A stretch of 21,321 bases of DNA from Hyphomonadaceae bacterium UBA1001 (GTDB taxonomy: Bacteria; Pseudomonadota; Alphaproteobacteria; Caulobacterales; Aquidulcibacteraceae): positions 588-21,908 of the forward strand of contig DBAV01000029.1 in the NCBI GenBank assembly GCA_002291875.1, in the 5' to 3' direction. Every line of letters starts with the position of its first letter. Positions within the stretch are counted from its first letter, which is position 1. This document shows, piece after piece, positions 1-7,872 of this stretch. The notes below the pieces were generated by a model. The model was not told the origin of the DNA and searched no databases. It saw only the letters and a list, made by a program, of their open reading frames with translations. The position numbers were made by a program, and so were the translations under genes.

Positions 1-249
1 GGGGTGCGGATCGGGGCGCCCTTCGGATCGGTGCCCGAGCCGCACGCCAGCCACTGCACGCGCACGCTGGAGACCGAATGGGAGTGTTCGGACGGCGCCA
101 GCGGCGAGGTCAGACTGACCTTTGCCGGCGCTGCCGCCGAACCGGACATGACGCGACCGGGCGATGCGGTCTATCCGGCCGCATCGGCCCGGCTGGTGCG
201 GATGACCTTTGTCACCGCCGAGCCCGAGGGCAGCGGCCAGGAACCCTGA
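1..249 (+). CDS. 3' end of an unrecognised protein (partial)
   Basis: An open frame runs from the first base of the window to a TGA at 247-249, so only the C-terminal 82 residues are visible and the true start lies outside. The fragment contains two cysteines about 10 residues apart (HCT and ECS) and then a stretch of alternating hydrophobic residues (EVRLTF, VRMTFV) that suggests beta strands. This would fit an exported or extracytoplasmic domain, but no family is recognised. It converges on the RND pump gene, with only 21 bases between the two stop codons, so any terminator must lie within coding sequence. The GTG at 4 is an internal codon and not a supported start. Confidence 0.5.
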   Translation, partial: GVRIGAPFGSVPEPHASHCTRTLETEWECSDGASGEVRLTFAGAAAEPDMTRPGDAVYPAASARLVRMTFVTAEPEGSGQEP

Positions 250-270
250 TGGGCCCGACCGGCACCAGCC

Positions 271-3200
271 TCATTCAGCGGGCGTGCGGCGTCGGCCGAA
301 CCCGGACATCCACCACCCGGCGGTGTCGGCGACAAAGCGCTTGATGTCGCGTCCGATCATGTAGAGGCACGCGGTCAGCAACAGCGTCACGGGCATGCAC
401 AGCAGCACCCCGAAGGCCAGCGAGATCACCATCGGCTTGAGGAACTGGGCGTTGGTCGAACGCTCCAGCATCAGCGGTGCGGTGCCCACGAACTCGGTGA
501 TCGAGGTCAGGAAGATCTGCCGGAAGCGCGATATGCCCGCCAGCATGATGCCCTCGCCCGCATCCAGCCCCTGCTCCTCGCGATAGATGTTGCAGCGGTC
601 GATCAGCACGACATTGTCATTGACCACGACCCCCATCGCAGCGACCAGCCCCAGCCACGAGAACAAGGCGAAGGTCGCGCCCATCAGGGTGTGGCCGAAC
701 ACCGCGCCGACAAAGCAGAACGGAATGGCCGAGAGGATCAGGATCGGCTGGACATAGCTGCGGAACACCACCGCCAGCATGCCGTACATCGCCAGCACCG
801 CCATCAGCAGATAGCGGCTCAGCTCGGACATGAACTCCTGCTGGGCCAGGTCCGACCCGCTGGCGCGGCGGTTCACCTCGGGGTGGGCGGCGTTGAAGGT
901 CGTCCAGAAACCCGAGGCGTCAAGGTCGCGGCGGATTTCCGCCAGGCGCTCGGACGTCCCCTCGGCGGTCACCACGATGGCGCGCTGGCGGTCCGAGCGG
1001 AAGATCTCGGTGGTACCGGGACTGAACGAGACATCGGCGACCTCCGAGAGTGGCACCTCGCGCCCGTCGGGCGTGCGCACCCGCAGGGACTGAAGGCTGT
1101 CGAGCGTACGACGGTCCTCGGCCGGCAGGCGCACCCAGACCTGCAGGTCCTGGCCGTCGCGCGGGATGCGCTGGACCTGTTCGCCGAAATAGGCCTGACG
1201 CACCTGGCGGATGACCTCGGCCTGGGTGAGGCCAACCTGCTGGGCCCCGGGGCGCAGGGTGATGTTCAGCTCCTGGACGGGGGAATCCTCGCTGTCGGAC
1301 ACGTTCCAGGTGCCGTCATACCCGCGCAGTTTGGTCTTGAGGTCCTCGACCGCCCGGCGCAGGTCCTCGACATTCTTGGAATAGAGGATGATCGCAAGGT
1401 CGTTGTTCCCGCCGCCGAAGCCGCCATCGGTCGAGATGCGTTCGGCGTCCGGCACCTCGCCCAGCAGGCGCCGGAAGCGGTCGCCGATTTCGCGCGTGGT
1501 CTCGTCGCGGACTTCGGGCGGGGTCAGGGTGATGAAGGCCTGAATCTGCCGGTCCGAGGTCACGGTGTACCAGTTGACGATCACCCCGCGGCTGCCGTTG
1601 TGGGCCATGGCAGCGGTTTCGGCCTCGAGCGCAGCGCGCGCCACCTCGACCTGTGCGGCAACCTCGCGGGTGCGCGAGAACGGGGTGCCGGCCGGCATCT
1701 CGATCTCGACCTGCATGAAGTCGCCTTCGACATCGGGAAAGAAGGACTGCTCGACCCGCCCCGATGCGAACCAGCCCACCGCGGTGGCCATCACCACCAG
1801 GAAGGCCGCCAGGGTCGCATAGCGCCAGCGCACGCACACCCGGAGGAAAGGCCCATAGATGTTCTCGGCGAACCAGATCACCCCATTGGCGGTGACCTGC
1901 TGCCACCCCATCAGCCGGGCGTTCAGGCGGGCCGTCGCGCTGGCCCGCCGTCCGGTGACGGCCTCCTCGGCGTCAAGGTCTGCCAGCGTGCGCGGCAGTC
2001 GGACCTTGGCCAGGTGCGCGGGCAGGATGATCAGGCTCTCGATCAGCGAGAACACCAGGGTGGACATCACCACGATCGAGATTGCGCGGGTGAACTGCTG
2101 CACTTCGCCAGTCAGGAACATCCACGGCATGAAGGCGAACATCGTCACGAACACCGACGCCATCAGCGGCTTGAGCACCAGCTGGGTGGCGAAGATGGCA
2201 GCGTCGGCCCCGGTCTCGCCGCGCTCGATCCGCTCATAGATGGCCTCGCCGACGATGATGGCGTCGTCCACCATGATCCCCAGCACCAGCAGGAAGCCGA
2301 ACACGGCCATGAAGTTCAGCGAGATGTCCAGATAGGGCAGGATGATGAACGAGCCGGCGAAGGCGGTGATCACCCCGGCCGTCGACCAGAACGCCACCTT
2401 GGGGTGCAGCGTCAGCAGCAGCAGCACGAAGATCAGGGCAAAGCCCTGGATCGCGTTCGAGAACAGGATCTCGAGCAGGCCCTCGTAATCGCCCGACTGG
2501 TCGGCCACGACCGACAGCCGCACGTCCTCGGGCAGCCACCGGTTCGCCTCGACATAGGCGGCCTTTCGCTCGGGGTCGCGTGCGACGTCCGGGGGCACCA
2601 CCACGCCCTGGTTGGCGATGTAGGCGCGCACCCGCGCGGCCACCGCCGGCAGGTCGAAATTCTCGCCGGCATTCGTGGCGATGATGATCGAGGGCTCGCC
2701 GTTCTGGAATTCGTTGACATTGACATCGACAAAGCCGTCCACCACGCGCGCCACGTCGCGGATGCGCACCACCGCCCCATCGGCGGTCTGGCGCACCACG
2801 ATGTCGCCGAACGACTCGCCCTCGCGCATCAGCGCGCGCGTGCGCAGCTGATAGTCGCCCGTGGGCGTGCGCACCGACCCCGCCGAAAGGTCGATCGAGG
2901 CAGAGCGCGCGGCCTGCGCCACATCCGAAAAGGTCAGCCCATATCGGCGCAGGGCCTCTTCGGACACCTCGATCGAGATTTCCTGCGCCCGCCCGCCCCA
3001 CAATTCGGTCAGCGCCGCGCCCGGCAGCAGGGCCACCTCGTCACGCGCCCGCTCGGCGGCCTCCTTGAGGGTGCGTTCGTCGGCGGTCGGGCTGGAAACC
3101 GCGAACAGGATGGCGAACTGGCGGAATTGCTGGCGCGTGACGCGGATCGGTTCGAGGTCGGTGGGCAGGCCGGTGATGGCGTCGACCGCCGTGCGCACCT

Positions 3201-3522
3201 CGTTGAACACCTCATCGCCCGAGCGCGAGGGGTCGATTTCCAGATCGACATTGCCAAAGCCTTCATTCGCGGTCGAACGGACCCGGCGCAGCCCCTCGAT
3301 CTGGGCGGTCGCCTCCTCGATCCGCAACAGCAGCTGGCTTTCGACATCCTCGGGCGAGGCGCCGGGCCACACCGCGTCGATGCTGAGGTTCAGCGACTGG
3401 GCGCCGGGAAAGTATTCGCGGTCCATCCGCGAAAAGCTGACAAAGCCCAGGATCAGGCAGGCAACCATCAAGAGGTTGCCGGCGACCGGATTGCGACCCC
3501 ACCAGGCGACGATGCCGTTCAT
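271..3522 (-). CDS. RND efflux pump, inner-membrane permease (AcrB/HAE-1-like)
   Basis: This 1083-residue protein is the proton-driven inner-membrane pump of a tripartite drug or solvent efflux system. It shows the RND plan: an N-terminal helix (about 10-30), a first periplasmic loop (about 31-345), helices 2-6 (about 355-505), a second helix-loop half, and helices 8-12 (about 900-1055). The TM4 proton-relay motif GIMVDDAIIV has its acid pair at D419-D420. In TM10 the aligned stretch reads GVVVNDNVVLID (964-975). The lysine of AcrB-type pumps (K940) is absent there, as in other RND subgroups. The ATG at 3522 follows a GAGGAA ribosome site 7 bases upstream. The gene is last in the operon, 42 bases after the adaptor. 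Substrate cannot be predicted. Confidence 0.95.
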   Translation of the reverse strand: MNGIVAWWGRNPVAGNLLMVACLILGFVSFSRMDREYFPGAQSLNLSIDAVWPGASPEDVESQLLLRIEEATAQIEGLRRVRSTANEGFGNVDLEIDPSRSGDEVFNEVRTAVDAITGLPTDLEPIRVTRQQFRQFAILFAVSSPTADERTLKEAAERARDEVALLPGAALTELWGGRAQEISIEVSEEALRRYGLTFSDVAQAARSASIDLSAGSVRTPTGDYQLRTRALMREGESFGDIVVRQTADGAVVRIRDVARVVDGFVDVNVNEFQNGEPSIIIATNAGENFDLPAVAARVRAYIANQGVVVPPDVARDPERKAAYVEANRWLPEDVRLSVVADQSGDYEGLLEILFSNAIQGFALIFVLLLLTLHPKVAFWSTAGVITAFAGSFIILPYLDISLNFMAVFGFLLVLGIMVDDAIIVGEAIYERIERGETGADAAIFATQLVLKPLMASVFVTMFAFMPWMFLTGEVQQFTRAISIVVMSTLVFSLIESLIILPAHLAKVRLPRTLADLDAEEAVTGRRASATARLNARLMGWQQVTANGVIWFAENIYGPFLRVCVRWRYATLAAFLVVMATAVGWFASGRVEQSFFPDVEGDFMQVEIEMPAGTPFSRTREVAAQVEVARAALEAETAAMAHNGSRGVIVNWYTVTSDRQIQAFITLTPPEVRDETTREIGDRFRRLLGEVPDAERISTDGGFGGGNNDLAIILYSKNVEDLRRAVEDLKTKLRGYDGTWNVSDSEDSPVQELNITLRPGAQQVGLTQAEVIRQVRQAYFGEQVQRIPRDGQDLQVWVRLPAEDRRTLDSLQSLRVRTPDGREVPLSEVADVSFSPGTTEIFRSDRQRAIVVTAEGTSERLAEIRRDLDASGFWTTFNAAHPEVNRRASGSDLAQQEFMSELSRYLLMAVLAMYGMLAVVFRSYVQPILILSAIPFCFVGAVFGHTLMGATFALFSWLGLVAAMGVVVNDNVVLIDRCNIYREEQGLDAGEGIMLAGISRFRQIFLTSITEFVGTAPLMLERSTNAQFLKPMVISLAFGVLLCMPVTLLLTACLYMIGRDIKRFVADTAGWWMSGFGRRRTPAE

Positions 3523-3564
3523 CAGTGCGTTCCTCGCGCTCGGGGGCCGCGTCTCGGACGCGGA

Positions 3565-4887
3565 TCAGGATGCCTTGCCGGGTGTGGCGGGGGGCGCGGC
3601 GCCCGCGGGTGCCGCCGTGTCGGCCGGGGACGGCACGCTGCCGCCCGGGCCGATGATGGTGATGCGATCGCCGTCATTGGCGTCGGCAAGGGCCGAGGTG
3701 ACCACCCGCTCGCCCGCGCTGACCCCCGATCGCAGGAAGGCCCCGTCGGCGCCCGACTGGGCCACCTCGACCGTGCGGACGTCGACCACCCCCTCGGCAT
3801 CGACCACGATCACCTCGTCCTCGCGGCGCAGTGCCTCGCGCGGGATGCGCACGAAGGTGTCGGTTCGCGCCGAGGCGATGTCGGCCACCACAAAGCTGCC
3901 CGGCGCAAGCGGGGCGCCCCAGCGCGGCGAGAACGGATCGCGTACCTCGACAATGGCGAACACCTGGCGGGTCTGGGCATCGATGGCGGCGTCGGTGCGG
4001 ATCACCCGGCCGGTCCAGCGCCGTTCGGCACCTGCCACCGTGTCGGTCAGCACCACGCGCGGACCGCCCTCGCCGCGCGCCACAAAGCCCGGCGTCAGCG
4101 ACAGCGCCGCCAGGTCGGCATCGGTCAGCGGCAGGCGCACCTCGGCAACGTCGGTGGCGAACACCCGCGCCACCGGGGTGCCCGGCGCAACATACTGGCC
4201 GACCCCTACCCGCCGCTCCAGCACGCGGCCGGTGAAGGGCGCACGGATCGCGGTCCGCTCGAGGTCCAGCTGTGCCGAGCGCCGTGCGGCCTCGGCCGCG
4301 GCCAGGGCGGCGCGTGCCTGGGCCAGCTGGGGTTCGCGCAGCACCAGGGGGCTGGGCTGGCTGCCATCGCCCAGTTCGGCCCAGTCCTGACGCGCCAGAG
4401 AGGCTTCGGCCTCCTCGCGGATCAGCTGCTCGCGGGCGCGGGCGACCTCGCTGGCGGCGCGGGTCAGGGCCAGCTCATAGTCGGCGGTCTCGAGCCGGGC
4501 CATCACCTCGCCGGCGCGAAACGCCCCGCCTTCGCCCAGGCTGGGCGACACCCAGATCACGCGACCGGCGACCTGGGGCGCAAGGTCGGACTCCTGGCGT
4601 GCCCGGGTCAGGCCCTGGGCCTGCACCGCCAGCGCGCGCGACACCGTTTCGGCCACGGCCACCTGGGCGGCGGGCATGCGGGCCTCTTCCTCGCGGCGTT
4701 CGGGCTCGGGCCGCGTGGCCATCAGGGCGACCGGGATGCCGACCATCGCGCCGACCAGGGCGATGGGCACCGCGACCATGGCAAGCCGTCGTCCCGCGCC
4801 TGCGGGACGCGTTGGCGCGTCCTCTTCGATACTGGTGGCCGGAACCGGGCGACCGGAAGCGAAATCCGGCCTGTGCGGAGCGTTCAC
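3565..4887 (-). CDS. RND efflux periplasmic adaptor (HlyD/AcrA family)
   Basis: This 440-residue membrane fusion protein bridges the RND pump and the outer-membrane channel. A single membrane anchor lies at about residues 34-56, after a basic cytoplasmic stretch (RPAGAGRR). The two biotinyl-lipoyl half motifs are visible: APQVAGRVIWVS near 103-114 and RAPFTGRVLERRVGVGQYV near 215-233. They flank an alanine- and arginine-rich coiled-coil hairpin (about 140-210). Beta-barrel and membrane-proximal domains follow. I chose the GTG at 4887 because its GTGA overlaps the stop of the upstream outer-membrane gene (4884-4887) and the anchor then falls at the expected place. The open frame continues upstream to 5172, but only as a shadow of the upstream gene. 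The last residues are rich in Ala and Pro. Confidence 0.93.
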   Translation of the reverse strand: MNAPHRPDFASGRPVPATSIEEDAPTRPAGAGRRLAMVAVPIALVGAMVGIPVALMATRPEPERREEEARMPAAQVAVAETVSRALAVQAQGLTRARQESDLAPQVAGRVIWVSPSLGEGGAFRAGEVMARLETADYELALTRAASEVARAREQLIREEAEASLARQDWAELGDGSQPSPLVLREPQLAQARAALAAAEAARRSAQLDLERTAIRAPFTGRVLERRVGVGQYVAPGTPVARVFATDVAEVRLPLTDADLAALSLTPGFVARGEGGPRVVLTDTVAGAERRWTGRVIRTDAAIDAQTRQVFAIVEVRDPFSPRWGAPLAPGSFVVADIASARTDTFVRIPREALRREDEVIVVDAEGVVDVRTVEVAQSGADGAFLRSGVSAGERVVTSALADANDGDRITIIGPGGSVPSPADTAAPAGAAPPATPGKAS

Positions 4888-6320
4888 GAGGGGTCCCCCG
4901 ATGCAGCCTGAGGAAATGGATCGGCGCCCAGGGCGACGTGGTAGTCGATGCGGGTGGACAGGCGCTGCGCGCGCACCGCGATCTCGAGGCGCTCGGCGTC
5001 CAGCCGCCGCGCCGCGGCATCCAGCACCTCGAAAAGGCTGATCAGGCCCTCGCCATACTGGCGCACGGCCAGCACCTCGGCGGCGCGGCTCTCGTCGGCG
5101 GCGCGCACGATCGCTTCCTCGCGGCGCGCCAGCAGGGTGTCGGCGGCCAGGGCGTCCTCGACCTCGCGCCATGCGCCCAGGGTGGTGCGCACATAGCCGG
5201 TGACCGCGATGTCGCGTTCGGCCTGGCGGCGCTCGATTTCGGCCCGGCGGGCGCCGCCGTCCAGCAGCGGCGCGGCCAGGCTGGCGATCAGGCGGGCGGC
5301 GATCCGCTCGGGGTCGATCAGGTCGGCGATCTCGTCGGTGTCGGACGACACGGTTCCGGTCAGACGCAGTGACGGCAGCAGCGCGCGGCGTGCCGCCCGC
5401 ACTTCCAGCCCGGCCGCCGTCAGGCGCACCTCGGCCGCCCGCACGTCCGGACGCGCCGCCAGAAGGTCCGAGGGCGTCCCGGGCGGCGGAAGCGGTGCGG
5501 GGGACACCAGCACCCCCTCGAGCCGTGCGCTGGCGCCGGGATAGCGGCCCAGAAGCACTTCCAGCGCGCGGGCGGAAAACCCGCGCACCCGCTCGGCATC
5601 GGCTTCGGCGGCCTCAGTCGAGGCCACCGACGAGCGCGCCGTGCGCAGGTCCAGCGTGCGCACCAGCCCAGCCGCATAGCGCCTCTGGGTCAGGGCCAGC
5701 ACGCGCTGGCGGGTTTCGGTCTCGGTGCGCGCCAGCACCAGCGCGGCATCTGCCTCGGCCAGGTCGACCGCCGCGCGCGCCACACGCCCCGCCAGCGCCA
5801 CGCGCGCATCCATCAGATCCAGCCGCGCAGCGTCGGCACCCAGGCGCGCGGCGCGTGCAGTGTCCGAGAGCCGGCCCCACAGGTCTGCCTCCCACGAGGC
5901 CGTCAGGTCCAACCCGAACGCGTTCGCCCCCACCCGGTCGGTGCCAGCAGGCGTGGTGACCGGCAGGTCGGTGCGGGTGGCACTGGCGCCCGCCTCGAGA
6001 GAGAGCGCACGGGCCGAGGCCGCCTGACGCGACAGCGCCTCGGCCTGACGGACGCGTGCCGCGGTTTCGGCCAGGTCCGGGCCAGCTGCAAAGGCTTCCT
6101 GCACCAGGGCTGCAACCTCGGGCGCACCCAGCCTGGCGATCCAGCCCTCCTGGGCACGCACGCCGGCCGCGTCCTCGGGCGTGGCGGCAAAGCGCGCCGG
6201 TGCCGCCGGGGTGCGCGCGACCTCGCCGGTGGTCTGCGCGGAGGGCGCGGTAGCGCACGCCCCCAGTGTCAGCCCCCCCGCGGCCGCCGTTGCCAACAGC
6301 AATGTCCTCAATGCATCCAT
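4884..6320 (-). CDS. Outer-membrane efflux lipoprotein (TolC/NodT family)
   Basis: This 478-residue protein is the outer-membrane channel subunit of the tripartite pump. It begins with a lipoprotein signal peptide whose lipobox LGAC places the lipidated cysteine at residue 22. The following alanine fits sorting to the outer membrane. The body has the duplicated helical TolC/OEP repeat, with long Ala/Arg/Glu-rich helices and the typical sequences RPDVRAAEVRLTAAG and LAAPLLDGGARRAEIERRQAE that mark OEP proteins of the NodT type. It is the first gene of the operon, and its TGA overlaps the GTG start of the adaptor by four bases, which implies translational coupling. It is transcribed divergently from the MFS transporter gene, and inverted repeats in between may control it. 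No regulator gene is adjacent in this window. Confidence 0.93.
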   Translation of the reverse strand: MDALRTLLLATAAAGGLTLGACATAPSAQTTGEVARTPAAPARFAATPEDAAGVRAQEGWIARLGAPEVAALVQEAFAAGPDLAETAARVRQAEALSRQAASARALSLEAGASATRTDLPVTTPAGTDRVGANAFGLDLTASWEADLWGRLSDTARAARLGADAARLDLMDARVALAGRVARAAVDLAEADAALVLARTETETRQRVLALTQRRYAAGLVRTLDLRTARSSVASTEAAEADAERVRGFSARALEVLLGRYPGASARLEGVLVSPAPLPPPGTPSDLLAARPDVRAAEVRLTAAGLEVRAARRALLPSLRLTGTVSSDTDEIADLIDPERIAARLIASLAAPLLDGGARRAEIERRQAERDIAVTGYVRTTLGAWREVEDALAADTLLARREEAIVRAADESRAAEVLAVRQYGEGLISLFEVLDAAARRLDAERLEIAVRAQRLSTRIDYHVALGADPFPQAASGDPS

Positions 6321-6337
6321 CGCGCCCGGACCTACGC

Positions 6338-6381
6338 CTCACAGGTTCGTGAGTCAAACGGAATTATCGATAAACAATAAT
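6338..6381. promoter_or_regulatory. Candidate operator pair between efflux operon and MFS gene
   Basis: Two symmetric sequences lie in the 171-bp divergent intergenic region. At 6338-6353, CTCAC and GTGAG form 5-bp arms around six bases. At 6364-6373, TTATCGATAA is a perfect 10-bp palindrome inside a larger ATTAT...ATAAT pair (6363-6381). This is the only strongly A+T-rich patch in the neighbourhood. It contains -10-like hexamers on both strands: GATAAT on the minus strand (6363-6368) and AATAAT on the plus strand (6376-6381). No convincing -35 box is paired with either. The sites lie 18-61 bases upstream of the efflux operon start. A repressor or activator site is an inference, and the protein that would bind is unknown. 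Confidence 0.4.
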
Positions 6382-6491
6382 CCATGTGGATCGCTGCCGC
6401 GCGTTTCGTTCCAGCCCGAACGCGCGGCCGACCCGCTGCCTGCGGTGCGTGGATGGATGACATCGCCTGCGCATCCCGATAGTCGCCAACC

Positions 6492-7760
6492 ATGCCCGCC
6501 CTGCGCAATGTCCTCGTCATCTTCATCGCCATGGGCCTGCTGCAACTGGCCAACGGGCTGCTGGGCACACTGATCCCGCTGGCGATGAAGGCGGACGGGC
6601 ACGATGCGGGCGGCATCGGCTTGGTGGGGGCGGCCTATGCGGCGGGCTTCATGCTGGGTGCGGCGCTGGCACCCTTGGTGCTTTCGCGGATCGGCCACAT
6701 CCGGGTGTTCGCCAGCGCTGGGGGGATCGCCTCGGCGGCGACCCTGATGGTCTGGGGGCTCGACCCGCTGGGCGCATGGATGGCGGCGCGGCTGGTCACC
6801 GGGGTGGCGGTGGCGATGATGTTCGCCGCCGGAGAGAGCTGGCTGAACGGCGCCCTCACGCGAGAGACGCGCGGCGGCACCATAGGGCTCTATATGGTCA
6901 GTGCGCGCATCGCGCTGGCGATCGGTCCGTTTCTGGCGGCCGGCGCAGTGGCCGGCGACCCGGCCCCCTTCATGATCGCGGCCGGCGCGATCGCGCTGTC
7001 GCTGGTGCCGCTGTGCGCCACCCAGCAGGCCCAGCCGGCGGCCCCCAGCGCCGCGTTCTTTTCGGTTGCGCGCCTGACAGCCACCGCACCGGCCGCGGTG
7101 ATCGCCGCCTTTGCCGCCGGCTTCATCAACACAGGCGTGCTGACCCTGGCACCGATCTGGATCGAGCAGGCCCTGGGTCCGGCCTCGATCGCCATGGTGA
7201 TGGCAGCGATCTGGCTGGGATCGATGGTGGTGCAGTTTCCCGCCGGGCGCCTCTCGGACCGCATCGACCGCAGGCTGGTCATCGCGCTGCTGTCGGGGAC
7301 GGCGGCGCTGTCCGCCGGCGCCATGCTGGTGCTGGACTGGCAGGGATTGCTGACACCGGGCACGGCGCTGTTGCTGGCCGCGATCTGGGGCGGGGGCGCG
7401 TTGTCCTATTACGGCGTGGCCGCAGCGCACATGGCGGACCGCACCGAACCGGCCGAGATGGCACGGGCCACCGCGGGCCTGCTGTTCGTGTGGGCGGGGG
7501 GCAGCGTGCTGGGGCCGGTGGCGACCGGAATCCTGGCGGCCACACCCTTGGGCTATGACGCGGTGTGGTGGGCCGGCGCGGTGGGCGGCAGCCTTCTGGT
7601 GTTCGCCATGGTGGGGCGGCGGCTGGCCCGTGCCGAGGTGCTGGTCAAGCGGGTGTTCCGCCCCAAGCCCGAAACCTCGGTGGCGGCGGCCGAGATCGCC
7701 TTTGACCCTGACCCGGACCCGGGCAGCGGCGACGCCGGCCACCGGGGCGGCCGCGGCTGA
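6492..7760 (+). CDS. MFS transporter, YcaD/UMF2-like
   Basis: This 422-residue integral membrane protein has about twelve hydrophobic helices and belongs to the major facilitator superfamily. The sequence GESWLNG near the fifth helix, followed by RGGTIGLYMV, is typical of the YcaD/UMF2 group of putative permeases. The motif GRLSDRIDRR between helices 8 and 9 matches the superfamily loop signature (GxxxDRxGRR). Its substrate is unknown for the family. The hydrophilic C-terminal tail contains DPDPDPG. No clear ribosome site precedes the ATG at 6492, so translation may start with a very short leader or from another codon. The gene is divergent from the RND efflux operon, so co-regulation is possible but not shown. 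Confidence 0.88.
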   Translation: MPALRNVLVIFIAMGLLQLANGLLGTLIPLAMKADGHDAGGIGLVGAAYAAGFMLGAALAPLVLSRIGHIRVFASAGGIASAATLMVWGLDPLGAWMAARLVTGVAVAMMFAAGESWLNGALTRETRGGTIGLYMVSARIALAIGPFLAAGAVAGDPAPFMIAAGAIALSLVPLCATQQAQPAAPSAAFFSVARLTATAPAAVIAAFAAGFINTGVLTLAPIWIEQALGPASIAMVMAAIWLGSMVVQFPAGRLSDRIDRRLVIALLSGTAALSAGAMLVLDWQGLLTPGTALLLAAIWGGGALSYYGVAAAHMADRTEPAEMARATAGLLFVWAGGSVLGPVATGILAATPLGYDAVWWAGAVGGSLLVFAMVGRRLARAEVLVKRVFRPKPETSVAAAEIAFDPDPDPGSGDAGHRGGRG

Positions 7761-7820
7761 CCCGGCGCCATCCGGGCCGACCCGGGCCAACTCCGTCCGA
7801 CCCGGGCCGATCCCGGTCCA
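7761..7820. repeat. Array of six imperfect 10-bp repeats
   Basis: Directly after the MFS stop codon the sequence reads as six consecutive decamers: CCCGGCGCCA, TCCGGGCCGA, CCCGGGCCAA, CTCCGTCCGA, CCCGGGCCGA and TCCCGGTCCA. The rough consensus is YCCGGGCCRA. Neighbouring 20-bp double units (7771-7790 and 7791-7810) agree at 15 of 20 positions by direct comparison, with the 12-mer CCGACCCGGGCC repeated exactly. The unit length is not a multiple of three, so this is not a coding repeat. Many units contain the self-complementary CCCGGG and could pair with one another in RNA. It may be a simple microsatellite or a leader/terminator element. Confidence 0.55.
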
Positions 7821-7860
7821 CGGTTGACTTCGCCCGCGCGGCGGGCGCAAGCGCGCGGCC

Positions 7861-7865
7861 GGAGA
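7861..7865 (+). promoter_or_regulatory. Ribosome binding site deciding the deacetylase start
   Basis: GGAGA lies 7 bases before the ATG at 7873. The next in-frame ATG (7921) has no comparable site, so 7873 is preferred. Confidence 0.55.
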
Positions 7866-7872
7866 CCACGCC

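Noticed and set aside
691..4911. A 1406-codon open frame on the + strand opposite the RND pump and adaptor genes
   Set aside because: Its product is rich in His, Gly, Arg and Asp, as expected for the antisense of G+C-rich genes. It crosses two clear genes and shows no domain.
4888..5172. N-terminal extension of the adaptor gene
   Set aside because: It overlaps the outer-membrane lipoprotein gene in another frame, has an Arg/Gly-rich shadow composition, and would place the membrane anchor far from the N-terminus.
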